From positions 930,001 to 994,000 of the forward strand of contig CAVTLG010000014.1 in NCBI GenBank assembly GCA_963735495.1: a stretch of DNA of 64,000 nucleotides, read 5' to 3'. A model generated the notes under the pieces. It was not told the DNA's origin. It ran no database searches and worked only from the letters and a program-made list of their open reading frames with translations. The position numbers and the translations under genes were made by a program. Of this stretch, positions 63,921 to 64,000 are shown in pieces. This DNA is from CAVTLG01 sp963735495. Lineage in GTDB: Bacteria; Chloroflexota; Ktedonobacteria; Ktedonobacterales; Ktedonobacteraceae. Position 1 is the first letter of the stretch. Each line of letters opens with the position of its first letter.

Positions 63921-64000
63921 TGCTGCACCTCTTTCTGTTCTTTCCAAAGAACACTTCAATTTGTTCAATTCCTCATAAAGAGTCTCTATGGAGATGGGTA

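Noticed and set aside
1..64000. CRISPR arrays, rRNA and tRNA genes, riboswitches
   Set aside because: No regularly spaced repeats of CRISPR type, no cloverleaf or rRNA-like sequence and no known riboswitch core was noticed by eye; a covariance-model scan would be needed to exclude them.

Overview
The window looks like chromosomal DNA of a high-GC, monoderm-type soil bacterium. The mix of genes suggests Ktedonobacteria (Chloroflexota): hybrid NRPS-PKS genes, kinesin-light-chain-type TPR/NB-ARC ATPases, several decayed IS elements, a CydABCD locus, and a sugar ABC/GH127/ricin-lectin locus. That placement is inference from gene content; no rRNA or marker gene is present.

Region 1 (1-15.6 kb, + strand) is the 3' part of a hybrid NRPS-PKS cluster that starts upstream of the window. 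In order it encodes a module lacking its adenylation domain fused to a KS-AT-ACP module, a serine-type C-A-PCP, a threonine-type C-A-PCP, and a KS-AT-ACP followed by a terminal C domain that is split by a single-base frameshift. The two C-A-PCP genes are near-identical at DNA level except for a C-domain segment and the A4-A7 substrate-binding core, a clear natural subdomain exchange. A 46-bp perfect palindrome lies inside the last ACP-C linker. No thioesterase is visible.

Region 2 (15.6-20.3 kb) is a decayed patch. It has a truncated Tat leader, a DUF4276 (TOPRIM-like) gene, IS66, IS3 and ISAs1 fragments, an intact LLM flavin oxidoreductase, a metallo-beta-lactamase-fold hydrolase and a glycosyltransferase fragment.

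Region 3 (20.3-27.4 kb, - strand) is the most interesting locus: a five-gene operon read as STAND/TPR ATPase, small helical WXG-like protein with a C-terminal membrane segment, polymorphic toxin with a barnase/RNase Sa-like C-terminus, immunity protein with an N-terminal barstar domain plus HEAT-like repeats, and a membrane protein. Toxin and immunity are adjacent and the last two genes overlap by ATGA. No secretion ATPase is visible.

Region 4 (27.8-44.1 kb) holds housekeeping and accessory genes: DUF1801, an aldehyde dehydrogenase/DUF779/alcohol dehydrogenase operon followed by a pntB fragment, a YCF48-like lipoprotein, a PIG-V-like mannosyltransferase, an acyltransferase-3, remnants of a methyltransferase and a PAS histidine kinase, a CPBP protease, a K+-independent-type proton pyrophosphatase, a universal stress protein, a flavodoxin and a DUF4389 protein.

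Region 5 (44.7-51.8 kb, + strand) is respiratory: a DoxX-family protein, then cydA, cydB, cydD and cydC (cytochrome bd and its assembly transporter).

Region 6 (52.5-56.3 kb) is a TetR-type regulator with a cupin, an alpha/beta hydrolase and a DHA2-type efflux pump. The regulator appears to be translated from a leaderless mRNA whose start codon sits inside its own operator. A perfect copy of that operator precedes the cupin.

Region 7 (56.4-64 kb, - strand) is an arabinose-containing-glycan utilisation locus: solute-binding protein, two permeases, a GH127 enzyme, and a secreted clan-A-like glycosidase with ricin-type lectin repeats.
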